From positions 1 to 26,629 of IMG/VR virus record IMGVR_UViG_3300031669_005974: a stretch of DNA of 26,629 nucleotides; one strand, 5' to 3'. Source of the stretch: a virus. Numbering within the stretch: position 1 is the stretch's first letter; the number at the start of each line of letters is the position of its first letter. The position numbers and the translations under genes were made by a program. The notes under the pieces were generated by a model that had not been told where the DNA came from, made no database searches, and saw only the letters and a list, made by a program, of their open reading frames with translations. Positions 7,034 through 14,874 of this stretch are shown here, piece by piece.

Positions 7034-8454
7034 TGGCCGACGAGCGCTCCTATTTCATGTCATACCAGAAACGCTGGCTCGATGACGAGTCGCGCGTGAA
7101 GATATGGGAAAAGTCGCGGCGGATCGGCGCGACCTATGTGGCGGCATTCGAAGACGTGCGGGACGCAAACCGGGGCTGCGTGCCGGCGTGCTGGTTCTCC
7201 AGCGCCGATGAAACCGCCGCCCGGGAATACATCGAGTATTGCGTAAAATGGGCCTCAATCTATAAAATCGCGGCAGAAAGCCTGGGCGAGCAGGTAATCG
7301 ACGAGAAGGCGGGAATCAAGACCTACCAGGTGCTCTTCGCCAACGGGATTAAAATTCATGCGCTCAGCTCCAACCCCAAGGCGTTCCGGTCCAAGGGCGG
7401 CAAGGTCACCCTGGACGAGTTCGCCTGGCACGATGACGCGAAGGGCATGTGGGCGGCAGCCAGGCCCTGTATCACCTGGGGATTTCCCCTGCGCATCCTG
7501 AGCACACACCACGGGGTCAACAGCCAGTACAACCAATTTATCCAGAAGGTCAAGAAGGGCAAACTGAACTGGTCCCTTCACCATACGCCGATTACGGTTG
7601 CGGTTGACGACGGTCTGGCCGACAAGATCGCAAAACGGAAACTGACGCTGGAGGAGCGGCTGGCCTGGCTGGAGCAGGAACGTCAGAGCGTGGCCGACGA
7701 CGCGGTCTGGGCGGAGGAATACCTTTGCCAGCCGCAGGACGAGGCAACGGCGTTCCTGACATACGAGATGATTTTGAAACTTCAGCGCGACGGCATCCTG
7801 ATGCCGCTCTCCGAATGCGGCGGCGAGCTGTATGCGGGCATGGACATCGGCCGCCGGCACGACCTGTCGGTGATCTGGGTGTTTGAACGGGTCGCCGGGA
7901 TGTTGATAACGCGTCAGGTCATCGTGCTGCGCCAGATGCCCTTTGCCAATCAGCGCAAAGTGCTGTATGACCTTTTACGAAACCTCAACGTGCGGCGCTG
8001 CTGCATCGACCAGACGGGTCTGGGCATGCAACTGGCCGAGGAAGCGCAGCAGAAGTTCGGCACTTACCGGGTGGAGCCGGTCACGTTCACCGGGCCGGCC
8101 AAAGAGGAAATAGCGTACCAGGTGAAAGCCATGGCCGACGACCGTCTGCTGGTGATTCCGGAGGACTTTGATATCCGCGAGGACCTGCACAGCCTGCGCA
8201 AGGTGGTGACCGCGGCCGGCAATATCCGGTTCGACGTGAACTCCTCCGACTCGCGCCAGAGCCATGCTGACCGGTTCTGGGGCATGGGTCTGGCGGTCCA
8301 TGCGGCCAGCACCGCCGGGTTCACAACACCGGAAATATTGACCCGGCGGGATTTCAAAAAGGGCCATGATTCCAGGCCGATATTCGGGCCTCCAGGCGAG
8401 CAGTTGCTGACCAGGCTGGACAGGCGCCTGGGAGCCCCGGTCAGGGCGTTTTAA
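7033..8454 (+). CDS. Terminase large subunit (Mu gp28-like ATPase/nuclease)
   Basis: A protein of 473 residues. ATG 7033 overlaps the previous TGA (TGATG); a GTG one codon earlier is also possible. The motor domain has the Walker A-like KSRRIGATY at about residues 27-35 and Walker B KVTLDEFAWHD near residue 125, with the adjacent SSNPKAFRSKGG segment typical of gp28. The C-terminal RNase H-like nuclease shows MDIGRRHDLSVIWV (first Asp near 270), CCIDQTGLGMQLAEE (second Asp near 327) and SRQSHADRFWGMGLA (third acidic site near 412). It would drive headful packaging through the portal and cut concatemeric or integrated DNA, taking some host flank as Mu does. Confidence 0.93.
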   Translation: MADERSYFMSYQKRWLDDESRVKIWEKSRRIGATYVAAFEDVRDANRGCVPACWFSSADETAAREYIEYCVKWASIYKIAAESLGEQVIDEKAGIKTYQVLFANGIKIHALSSNPKAFRSKGGKVTLDEFAWHDDAKGMWAAARPCITWGFPLRILSTHHGVNSQYNQFIQKVKKGKLNWSLHHTPITVAVDDGLADKIAKRKLTLEERLAWLEQERQSVADDAVWAEEYLCQPQDEATAFLTYEMILKLQRDGILMPLSECGGELYAGMDIGRRHDLSVIWVFERVAGMLITRQVIVLRQMPFANQRKVLYDLLRNLNVRRCCIDQTGLGMQLAEEAQQKFGTYRVEPVTFTGPAKEEIAYQVKAMADDRLLVIPEDFDIREDLHSLRKVVTAAGNIRFDVNSSDSRQSHADRFWGMGLAVHAASTAGFTTPEILTRRDFKKGHDSRPIFGPPGEQLLTRLDRRLGAPVRAF

Positions 8455-8534
8455 AACGACCGCCGGAAACGGCCTTTTAAGCCCGGCGGCGGCTTTTCGG
8501 CCAACGGGTCGCAAAAACCGGAATCGTCAGATTT

Positions 8535-8566
8535 AAACGCCGTTAAAGGGTAATTAAACGGTGTTT
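8535..8566. repeat. Imperfect inverted repeat in the terminase-portal gap
   Basis: AAACGCCGTT (8535-8544) can pair with AACGGTGTTT (8557-8566) with one G-U pair, loop 12 nt. It lies in a 150-base gap without a gene (8455-8604) inside an otherwise tightly overlapped operon. The gap also holds several GC-rich short inverted segments just after the terminase stop. No clear promoter or T-run terminator is visible. Confidence 0.35.
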
Positions 8567-8616
8567 GGACGGTAGATCGAGAAACACCTGTTCCGTAAAG
8601 AAGGATGGCGGTAAAA

Positions 8617-10083
8617 ATGGCAAAAAAAGCACTCACAACCCGCATCGCGCTGCGGTCCGAAGCCGAGTATCAGTTCGTTTCCGGGCAGCTGCCCGATCCG
8701 GACCCGGTTTTACGCAAAATGGGCAAGGACATCACCACCTACCGCGAGCTGCTGAGCGACCCGCGCGTGGGCTCAAACGTGGAAAACCGCCAGTCTGGCG
8801 TTCTCAGCATGCTCTGGGAGGTTGACCGGGGGAAGAGCAAGTCGCGGATAGCGCAGTTTGTGACCGACATGCTCGGCAACCTGGACATACCCACAATCAC
8901 CTCGGAGATTCTGGAGGCCCCGCTGTTCGGCATGAAGCCCCTGGAGGTGCTCTGGACGAGCGACGGCAGCCGGACGGTCCCCGGAGCAATCGACGGGCTG
9001 CCGCAGGAGTGGTTCGTGTTCGACCACGAGAACCATCTGCGGTTTAAAACCAAAGACAACCCCACGGGGATCGACCTGACCACGCCGGAATACCAGTACA
9101 AATTCCTGTTGCCGCGTTACCGGTCCACCTACGCAAATCCCTACGGGGTCCGCATACTCAGCCGGGTGTTCTGGTATGTGGTGTTCAAGAGGGGCGGGAT
9201 GCGGTTCTGGGTGACGTTCACCGAGAAATACGGCATGCCCTGGCTCTTCGGCAAATACCGCGCGGGCGCTACGGACGCGGAAAAATTAGCGCTTCAGGAA
9301 GGGCTTGAGGCGCTCATACAGGACGGCGTCGGCATTCTGCCCGAGGGTGACGGTGTCGATAAACTCGATGTAACCACCTCCGGAGCATCAGCGCAGCTCT
9401 ACGAGAAACTGCTTCGCTACTGTGATGAGGAAACCTCGATTGCCATACTGGGCCACACCGGCAGCTCGCAGAGCACGCCCGGCCGGCTGGGGTCGGAGGA
9501 CGCGGCCCTGGAGGTGCGGGCCGATATCATTGACAGCGATCGACGCCTCGTTGAACAGACCTGGGACCAGGTGATACGCTGGGCGGTCGATATCAACTTC
9601 GGCGCGCAGAAGCAGTATCCGCGCATGGAGTTTTTCGCCGAAGAGGACGTTGACCAGGAAATGTCCGAGCGGGACAAGAACCTGCATGACATCGGCGTGC
9701 GATTCAAAGAAGAGTATTTCGTCGAGACCTACAACCTGCCTGAAGGCCAGTTTACGGTTGACAACACGGCGCCGCGGCCGGCGCCGGCCGTACCGGGACA
9801 GGGCGCGGAGTTCGCGGCGGCCGGGCAGGCACAGGGTGATGCGGCGCAGACAGCCGTTGACACCCTCATCGACGGACTCCCGCCGGAACTCCTGCAGCAG
9901 CAGATGGAAGAGCTGTTGAAACCAATCATCGATATGATCAAACGCGCCGATTCGCTGGAGGAGATCCAGACGAAGCTGGCGGAGTTGTTCCCGAAACTCG
10001 ACGCGACCGGGTTGGAGAAAACCCTGGAGAAGGCGTTTCTACTGGCCGAGACCTGGGGCAGGGCCACTGCAACGGAGGGGTGA
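8617..10083 (+). CDS. Portal protein (DUF935, Mu gp29-like)
   Basis: A protein of 488 residues starting MAKKALTTRIALRSEAEYQF. ATG 8617 is preferred because GGATGGCGG lies 5 nt before it; an in-frame ATG at 8605 has its AAGAAGG site directly abutting the codon. DUF935 features are clear: ELLSDPRVGSNVENRQSGVLSMLW near residue 50, the APLFGMKPLEVLW segment near 110, RVFWYVVFKRGGMRFWVTFTEKYGMPWLFGKY at about 190-220, and GHTGSSQSTPGRLGSEDA near 290. The C-terminal 130 residues are Ala/Gln/Pro-rich and helical. The portal forms the dodecameric DNA channel of the head vertex. The stop overlaps the next start. Confidence 0.93.
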   Translation: MAKKALTTRIALRSEAEYQFVSGQLPDPDPVLRKMGKDITTYRELLSDPRVGSNVENRQSGVLSMLWEVDRGKSKSRIAQFVTDMLGNLDIPTITSEILEAPLFGMKPLEVLWTSDGSRTVPGAIDGLPQEWFVFDHENHLRFKTKDNPTGIDLTTPEYQYKFLLPRYRSTYANPYGVRILSRVFWYVVFKRGGMRFWVTFTEKYGMPWLFGKYRAGATDAEKLALQEGLEALIQDGVGILPEGDGVDKLDVTTSGASAQLYEKLLRYCDEETSIAILGHTGSSQSTPGRLGSEDAALEVRADIIDSDRRLVEQTWDQVIRWAVDINFGAQKQYPRMEFFAEEDVDQEMSERDKNLHDIGVRFKEEYFVETYNLPEGQFTVDNTAPRPAPAVPGQGAEFAAAGQAQGDAAQTAVDTLIDGLPPELLQQQMEELLKPIIDMIKRADSLEEIQTKLAELFPKLDATGLEKTLEKAFLLAETWGRATATEG

Positions 10084-10412
10084 TGGCGGGATTTATCACA
10101 ATCAACAACCAGCAGATATCCTGGTCGTTTATCGGCAAGGTCCGCAAGGCCCTGGGCGGCGACATGGAACGCACGATGGACTGCTTCTACAAGGCCCGCA
10201 ACGCGACGCCCCCCAACGGAGTGGTGAAATATATCGCGGCTGGATTTATCGCGGAGAAGCCGGAGGACCGTTACAGCCTGCTGCCCAGCAAGGACCGCGA
10301 AGAGCGGGGCATGCAGCCGATACGCGACTGGTGGTACCAACTCACCAAGCCCAAGGGCGGGGCAACGAGCCTGCGTGACATCATGCGCGAGATCGCGCGC
10401 GATGGTCCATAA
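10083..10412 (+). CDS. Unknown small protein between portal and patatin lipase
   Basis: A protein of 109 residues. ATG 10083 overlaps the portal TGA (TGATG) with GGAGGGG just upstream. The N-terminus reads MAGFITINNQQISWSFIGKV. Later come short helical segments and a basic, Trp-containing middle (IRDWWYQLTKPKGG). There is no membrane segment, signal peptide or cysteine cluster, and no family was recognised. Tight coupling to the portal and the 11-base gap to the lipase suggest co-expression as part of the head module or with the lipase. It could be a lipase partner or a head component. Confidence 0.6.
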   Translation: MAGFITINNQQISWSFIGKVRKALGGDMERTMDCFYKARNATPPNGVVKYIAAGFIAEKPEDRYSLLPSKDREERGMQPIRDWWYQLTKPKGGATSLRDIMREIARDGP

Positions 10413-10423
10413 CGGAGGAACCC

Positions 10424-11413
10424 ATGAATGAGCGTTCATGTCTGAAGATCGGCCTGCAAATCGACACCGGCGGAGCAAAGGGATTCATCTCGATAATGGG
10501 ATTGATTCACCTGGAGAAGAGACTGTGCGCACTCGTCTCCGCCCTGGTTGACATTATTGTTGGCGGGTCGATTGGCGCAATCGAGGCCGCGGCGCTTGCA
10601 ACCGGGAAGCTGTCCGCGCAGGATCTGCGCGGCATGATGCGCGCGACGGTCCCGAAGGTTTTCACCAGGTCGGGCCTGGTCCCGCTCTATCCACGCGAAC
10701 CGTTCCGCGCGGAGTGGGACGCCGCCATCGGTCCCATGAAACTGGGAGATGTGAAGGTGCCGCTGGTGCTGACGGCGGTAAACCAGTGCACGGGCGATAT
10801 GGAGTATTTCACCAGCGACAATTCCGCCCATGCGGACCTGCGGCTGCGCGACGTTGTCGAATACTCATTTGCCGCGCCGGTCTATTTCGGGGGAATCCCG
10901 GACCCGGTCCGCAAAGCAGTCTGGCTGGACGGCGGTACGGGGATCGACGGGTGCTCCCTGCTTCAGTGCCTGCGGCAGATGATGCGCCGCGGGTGGCTTA
11001 CCCACAAGGGCCACTCACACGTCCTGTCGCTGGGATGCGGCCACTATCAGGACCGGATATCATACAAGAAAGCCACCTCCTGGCTCGGGAGAAACTGGCG
11101 GCAGCTCAAATTGTACTGGTCGCATGATGACGGCGGGCTGGCACGCAGGCAGTCCATTGCCGATCGGGTGAGCTTCGCGAAGGACCTGGACTTCGCGTTT
11201 CTGAACTTCTCGTTCAACCGCCTGGACTGCGAGATCCCGAAGAAGATGGATATCATGGACGGCAAGCAGTTTATCGACCAATACGAGGCGTTCGGCCTTC
11301 AGTGCGCGAAGGACCTTGACCTGGCCCCGTTTCAGGAGCGTCTGGACCAGCGCTGCGCCGAGTTGCGCGCGCAGTCCCGCGCCCTTCATGCGGCCGCCGG
11401 CGGCCGGGCCTGA
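10424..11413 (+). CDS. Patatin-like phospholipase
   Basis: A protein of 329 residues, with GGAGGAA 6 nt before ATG 10424. All three patatin elements are present. The Gly-rich oxyanion loop is DTGGAKGF at residues 14-21, the nucleophile elbow is GGSIG with Ser49, and the catalytic Asp169 lies in WLDGG. Between them sit the usual SFAAPVYF segment (residues about 147-154) and ASA-like helices. Patatins are Ser-Asp dyad lipid acyl hydrolases acting on membrane phospholipids. No signal peptide or membrane segment is seen, so it would act in the cytoplasm or travel with the virion. It lies inside the packaging operon between portal and MuF, where Mu has no such gene. Roles to consider are lysis aid, virion-borne lipase at entry, or a defence/exclusion effector. 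The sequence does not choose among them. Confidence 0.87.
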   Translation: MNERSCLKIGLQIDTGGAKGFISIMGLIHLEKRLCALVSALVDIIVGGSIGAIEAAALATGKLSAQDLRGMMRATVPKVFTRSGLVPLYPREPFRAEWDAAIGPMKLGDVKVPLVLTAVNQCTGDMEYFTSDNSAHADLRLRDVVEYSFAAPVYFGGIPDPVRKAVWLDGGTGIDGCSLLQCLRQMMRRGWLTHKGHSHVLSLGCGHYQDRISYKKATSWLGRNWRQLKLYWSHDDGGLARRQSIADRVSFAKDLDFAFLNFSFNRLDCEIPKKMDIMDGKQFIDQYEAFGLQCAKDLDLAPFQERLDQRCAELRAQSRALHAAAGGRA

Positions 11414-11428
11414 CCAGGAAGAGGACCC

Positions 11429-13828
11429 ATGCCGCCATCAGGAATACTGCTCGATGCGTTCAAGCTGAAGCCGGCGGATGCGATTGCATTTCTGAAGGCC
11501 AAGGGCAACAAGTTTTCCTGGAACTGGTACGACACCTGGAAGGATGCGAACTCCCGATCGTTCACCGTCGCAAAGGCCATGAAAGCAGATGTGCTGAAAG
11601 CGATCCGCTCCGAGGTGACCAAGGCAATTGAGGGGGACTGGTTCGACGTGGTTGGACCTGATGGCGCCACGACCCGTATCAAGCGCGGCCTGACACTCCA
11701 GGAATTCCAGAAGCGGCTGAAGCCGCAACTTAAAACCCTGGGATGGTGGGGTAAAGGGGTCGACGACCAGGGCAAAGAGATTCAGCTCGGTTCTCCATAC
11801 CGGCTGAGGACCATCTACCGCACCAACATCCAGACATCATACATGGCCGGGCGCTACAAGCAACAGACCGCCGCTGTCGGCGGATTGCCGTATTGGCAGT
11901 ATGTCGCTATCATGGATGCGAAGACCAGGCCGGCGCACCGGGCATTGGACGGGAAGGTATTCCCGGCCGACGACCCGTTCTGGGACACGCATTATCCGCC
12001 CAACGGCTGGGGTTGCCGTTGCCGCGTGCGGCCGTTGACCAGGTCCGCTCTCGACCGGGAAGGGCTGAAGGTTGAGGACTCGGACGGCAAATTCACTACG
12101 AAGGAAGAGCCAATCGGGTCCGGAGACGAAAGAAAGCTGGTCAAGGTCACCGGCTACAAAACCACCAACGCATTCGGCCAGCCGGTCACCGTATATCCCG
12201 ATGCCGGCTGGGACTACAATCCCGGCAAGTCGGCGTATCCGCCAGGACTCAGCCTCGATGCCGGCAAGCCGCCGCCGAAAACGCCGAAGCCTGTTTTCCC
12301 GCTGCCGCCCGCGGCGACCGGGTCCGTACCGAGCCTGCCAACCGATACCGCCGGGCTCTCGACCATAAAGAACCTGGGAGGAAGCACCGGCGCGGTCCTG
12401 GTTCAAGACAAGGCCGGTGCGCAGTTCGTGATGAAGAAGGGCGCGGGCGCGGTGCATATCCGGGAAGAGGCGCTGGCCGACGATCTGTATGCAGCCCTGG
12501 GCGTAGATGTTCCCGAGCACACGCTCATCGATGCGCCGGGCGGTCCCGTTAAAATCTCCCGGTTCATCGACGGCACCCCGCTGAGCAAACTGCGCGGCGC
12601 CAAGCGTACCGCCGCGGTCACCCGCCTTCGTGAGGGATTCTCGACCGATGCGTTCCTGGCCAACCACGATGTAATCGGCCTGGATGAAGACAACATCCTG
12701 GTCGACAAAGTCGGCAAGGTCTGGCGGATCGACAACGGTGGTGTCCTGCGGTTCCGCGCACAGGGAAAAGAGAAGGCGGGGTTCGATGCCTACCCCATGG
12801 AACTCTGGACCCTGCGGGACAAGGATAAAAACAAGGCAACCGCCACGCTGTTCGGCGCACTCACGCATTCTGATATTGTAAAACAGTCCGAGGCGCTCCT
12901 GGCGAAACGGGAAACGGTCCTCAACCTTGTTAAGGACAAAGAACTGAAAAGCATCCTCGCCGCCCGGCTCGACAACATGCAGGACATGGTGAACACCTCG
13001 CGCACATTCATGGCCGATAAATGGGTGGATGATTACACGGGAGGATTCACCCGCAATGTCATGGGAATCAAGAAGGCGGGAGTTTCCGCGCTGCTGCCGA
13101 AGCGGCTGTCGAAAGGCCACAAGTCTCAGTATGTCGTGTATGACGAGAACGGGGTCAAGTGGGACAAGATGCGCGGCGAGGGCTCGTCGATCTCGAAGCT
13201 GGCGCACTACATGGGAGAGAACGGCGGGGACTACAAGCTGCTCGGGTCCTGGCTCAGCGCGCAGTCCGGCAGCTCCTGGAGCAGCGAATCAATTGCCCTG
13301 AAATACTGGTACGCGACACAGCGGTCGCTGAATCCGGACGCGTTCTACTGGCGGGGCAGCCTGGAGAGCGCCAAGCGCCAGTTCGAAAGCCTGGTCGGCC
13401 GCAATCTCCAGAAGTATTCCAACACCATGCAGACGTATCACGCCTATACCTACGAGCTGCTGCGCACCGCTGATATCGATTATGTCAACCGGGCGGCCGG
13501 CACGGTCCGGCTGATGCGGACTGAAGACAAGACGGTGCTCTCCGCCCACAAGGTGAAGCGCGGCGCGGAGGGGACCCTCAAACGGGGCGTGCTGGAATCA
13601 ACCTCAATCTACCGCAAGACTGCGGTGAGGGGCTCCGAGGTGACCGTGCAGGATGTTCCGCTGCAGCGGGTGTTCGGCACCTATTTCCATTCACAAACGC
13701 CAGGCGGCGACGGGTGCGCGTTCTACGGCGACTCGGAAAACGAATTCGTCGCGTTCCTTGACGGCGTGAAACTTCGATACGATCCGGGGTATGTAAATGC
13801 GGACGGGTATGTCAGGCAGAAGCCATAA
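11429..13828 (+). CDS. MuF head protein fused to HipA/PI-kinase-like and ADP-ribosyltransferase-like domains
   Basis: A protein of 799 residues; AGGAAGAGG precedes ATG 11429. Residues about 1-205 are the MuF minor head domain: YRTNIQTSYMAGRYKQQ near 130, then DAKTRPAHRALDGKVFP (about 163-179) and PPNGWGCRCRVRPLT ending near 202. Residues about 308-500 resemble HipA/PI-kinase proteins: LGGSTGAVLVQDKAG, FVMKKG with a candidate ATP-binding Lys, a loop NHDVIGLDEDNILV (about 412-425) and a DFG-like RIDNGG (about 432). Residues about 600-790 resemble R-S-E ADP-ribosyltransferases: VRLMR near 693, LESTSIY near 721 (STS motif), VPLQRVFGTYF, and ENEFVAF near 770 (E-x-E). MuF proteins with toxin C-termini are a known class carried in phage heads. 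The kinase plus transferase pairing is read directly from motifs, while toxicity is inference. Mu gpF is about half this length. Confidence 0.85.
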   Translation: MPPSGILLDAFKLKPADAIAFLKAKGNKFSWNWYDTWKDANSRSFTVAKAMKADVLKAIRSEVTKAIEGDWFDVVGPDGATTRIKRGLTLQEFQKRLKPQLKTLGWWGKGVDDQGKEIQLGSPYRLRTIYRTNIQTSYMAGRYKQQTAAVGGLPYWQYVAIMDAKTRPAHRALDGKVFPADDPFWDTHYPPNGWGCRCRVRPLTRSALDREGLKVEDSDGKFTTKEEPIGSGDERKLVKVTGYKTTNAFGQPVTVYPDAGWDYNPGKSAYPPGLSLDAGKPPPKTPKPVFPLPPAATGSVPSLPTDTAGLSTIKNLGGSTGAVLVQDKAGAQFVMKKGAGAVHIREEALADDLYAALGVDVPEHTLIDAPGGPVKISRFIDGTPLSKLRGAKRTAAVTRLREGFSTDAFLANHDVIGLDEDNILVDKVGKVWRIDNGGVLRFRAQGKEKAGFDAYPMELWTLRDKDKNKATATLFGALTHSDIVKQSEALLAKRETVLNLVKDKELKSILAARLDNMQDMVNTSRTFMADKWVDDYTGGFTRNVMGIKKAGVSALLPKRLSKGHKSQYVVYDENGVKWDKMRGEGSSISKLAHYMGENGGDYKLLGSWLSAQSGSSWSSESIALKYWYATQRSLNPDAFYWRGSLESAKRQFESLVGRNLQKYSNTMQTYHAYTYELLRTADIDYVNRAAGTVRLMRTEDKTVLSAHKVKRGAEGTLKRGVLESTSIYRKTAVRGSEVTVQDVPLQRVFGTYFHSQTPGGDGCAFYGDSENEFVAFLDGVKLRYDPGYVNADGYVRQKP

Positions 13829-14123
13829 CTTCGAGTGTGCCCGTATCGACGGCCTTGAGGAAATCCCGGACCGCGGACACGACCGCGTCGTCACGGGTGT
13901 ACCCGCGCAGCGTCATGGCGTTACGGCCGGTCGCGGCATCCGCGGGAAGCAACACCGAGGTTACGGCGGATTCCCACTCGGGACCCAGAAACACCAGGTT
14001 CTCGTCATCCAGCAGCGACCGCTTCACCTGGTCGGAGGAAATGAGCGCAGACCGTCCGTCGATGCTGCAACGCATCTCCGGGTACCCGTCGTTCACAGCG
14101 TATTTGATATCAGAGACCTTCAT
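13812..14123 (-). CDS. Convergent small gene of unknown function; candidate immunity protein
   Basis: A protein of 103 residues starting MKVSDIKYAVNDGYPEMRCS. ATG 14123 is chosen because AAGGA lies 5 nt upstream, and the longer frame has no ribosome site. It is an acidic, single-domain soluble protein with one Cys and no membrane segment; no family was recognised. It is the only leftward gene inside the rightward packaging operon, and its 3' end overlaps the last 17 bases of the MuF-kinase-transferase gene. It has its own sigma70-like promoter (14134-14162). Independent expression beside a toxin-like gene fits an immunity protein that protects the lysogen, but a repressor, exclusion protein or antisense regulator would also fit. 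The function is not shown by the sequence. Confidence 0.65.
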   Translation of the reverse strand: MKVSDIKYAVNDGYPEMRCSIDGRSALISSDQVKRSLLDDENLVFLGPEWESAVTSVLLPADAATGRNAMTLRGYTRDDAVVSAVRDFLKAVDTGTLEVMASA

Positions 14124-14133
14124 GATTGTCCTT

Positions 14134-14162
14134 ATAATACACCTTTTCGGACCGTCCGTCAA
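14134..14162 (-). promoter_or_regulatory. Promoter-like pair upstream of the convergent small gene
   Basis: Read leftward, TTGACG (14162-14157) and TATTAT (14139-14134) are exactly 17 bases apart. Predicted transcription would begin only about 4-6 nt before the ATG at 14123, so the leader would be very short and the AAGGA site nearly at the 5' end. The -10 could shift a few bases. The opposite strand also reads TATAAT here, without a -35 at good spacing. Confidence 0.45.
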
Positions 14163-14179
14163 CAGCGAGGAGCTGTATC

Positions 14180-14665
14180 ATGCCTTTGCCCGTGATGACA
14201 GTTGACGACACCAGGCTGAAAATTGTGCTGAAACAGCTCCTCCGGAAGAGCAAGGACGCCTCCACAGCATTCGCTGAAATCGCACAGGTCCTGGCCTCGT
14301 CGGTTGAAAAGAACTTCCACCAGGAAGGCCGGTATTTGGCGCCGAACTCGATGTATGGCGGATCGAGCAAGTGGCAGAAGCTCGCGGATTCCACTGTCGC
14401 GAACCGCGCCAGGAGCGGCCGCGGGGCGCACCCGATACTGCAGGTATCCGGCCAGCTCGCGTCCTCAATCACCACCGCGAGCGGTCCCCGGCATGCCCAG
14501 ATCGGCACCAGCCTGGTGTATGGAGCGATTCACCAGTATGGCGGCAAGGCCGGCCGCGGCCGCAAGGTCACGATCCCGGCCCGGCCGTTCCTGGTTGTCC
14601 AGGACGAGGACATCGACGACGCCCTCGATATCATCGCCCGGCATTTAACCAGGGGCGTGAAATGA
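14180..14665 (+). CDS. G: Virion morphogenesis protein (Mu gpG-like, tail completion family)
   Basis: A protein of 161 residues; GAGGAG lies about 8 nt before ATG 14180. The family signature is complete: an N-terminal helical region, a KWQKLADSTVANRARSG segment, ILQVSGQLASSI, GTSLVYGAIHQYGG at about residues 112-126, and IPARPFLVV near 136-144. This family (phage virion morphogenesis, P2 gpS/Mu gpG) helps in head-tail joining or tail completion. In Mu it follows gene F; here a reversed gene lies between the two. Its stop overlaps the next start (ATGA). Immediately to its right the phage structural genes stop, and the protease and coat follow on the opposite strand about 8.5 kb to the left. 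Confidence 0.88.
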   Translation: MPLPVMTVDDTRLKIVLKQLLRKSKDASTAFAEIAQVLASSVEKNFHQEGRYLAPNSMYGGSSKWQKLADSTVANRARSGRGAHPILQVSGQLASSITTASGPRHAQIGTSLVYGAIHQYGGKAGRGRKVTIPARPFLVVQDEDIDDALDIIARHLTRGVK

Positions 14666-14871
14666 CCGGGCAGGAGACGATCTGCCAGGTGGATGTTCCC
14701 TGCCCCAAGTGCGGGTCCAACTACCGGAGAGGCGACTGCTGTAATATCTGCGGGGAGTTCTGTCCGGTTTCACCAGCCGACATCGATTGGCATGCCAAGA
14801 GGAAGGCGCGGCGGTTCGGGATGATCTGGAGCAGCAAGGAACACAGGTATGTGGGGATGAAGTATGAGTGA
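14662..14871 (+). CDS. Small zinc-ribbon protein
   Basis: A protein of 69 residues from ATG 14662, overlapping the gpG stop by four bases (ATGA). Four cysteines in CPKCGSNYRRGDCCNICGEFC-like spacing at about residues 14-34 would bind zinc as a ribbon or knuckle; seven Cys fall in the first 35 residues. The basic C-terminus (AKRKARRFGMIW) ends KHRYVGMKYE-like. No enzymatic motif is visible. It is the last gene of the rightward operon and ends 3 bases from the convergent cargo gene. It may be a late regulator or a DNA/RNA-binding accessory. Confidence 0.6.
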   Translation: MTGQETICQVDVPCPKCGSNYRRGDCCNICGEFCPVSPADIDWHAKRKARRFGMIWSSKEHRYVGMKYE

Positions 14872-14874
14872 ATA

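Noticed and set aside
8455-8604. Possible intron, intein remnant or missing gene in the terminase-portal gap
   Set aside because: Both flanking proteins are complete by family motifs, and the gap has no coding frame or group I/II signature; only a modest inverted repeat is seen.
11837-13207. 456-residue minus-strand open frame
   Set aside because: Fully antisense to the MuF fusion, whose domains are recognisable. Such frames are expected at high GC. No ribosome site or recognisable protein.
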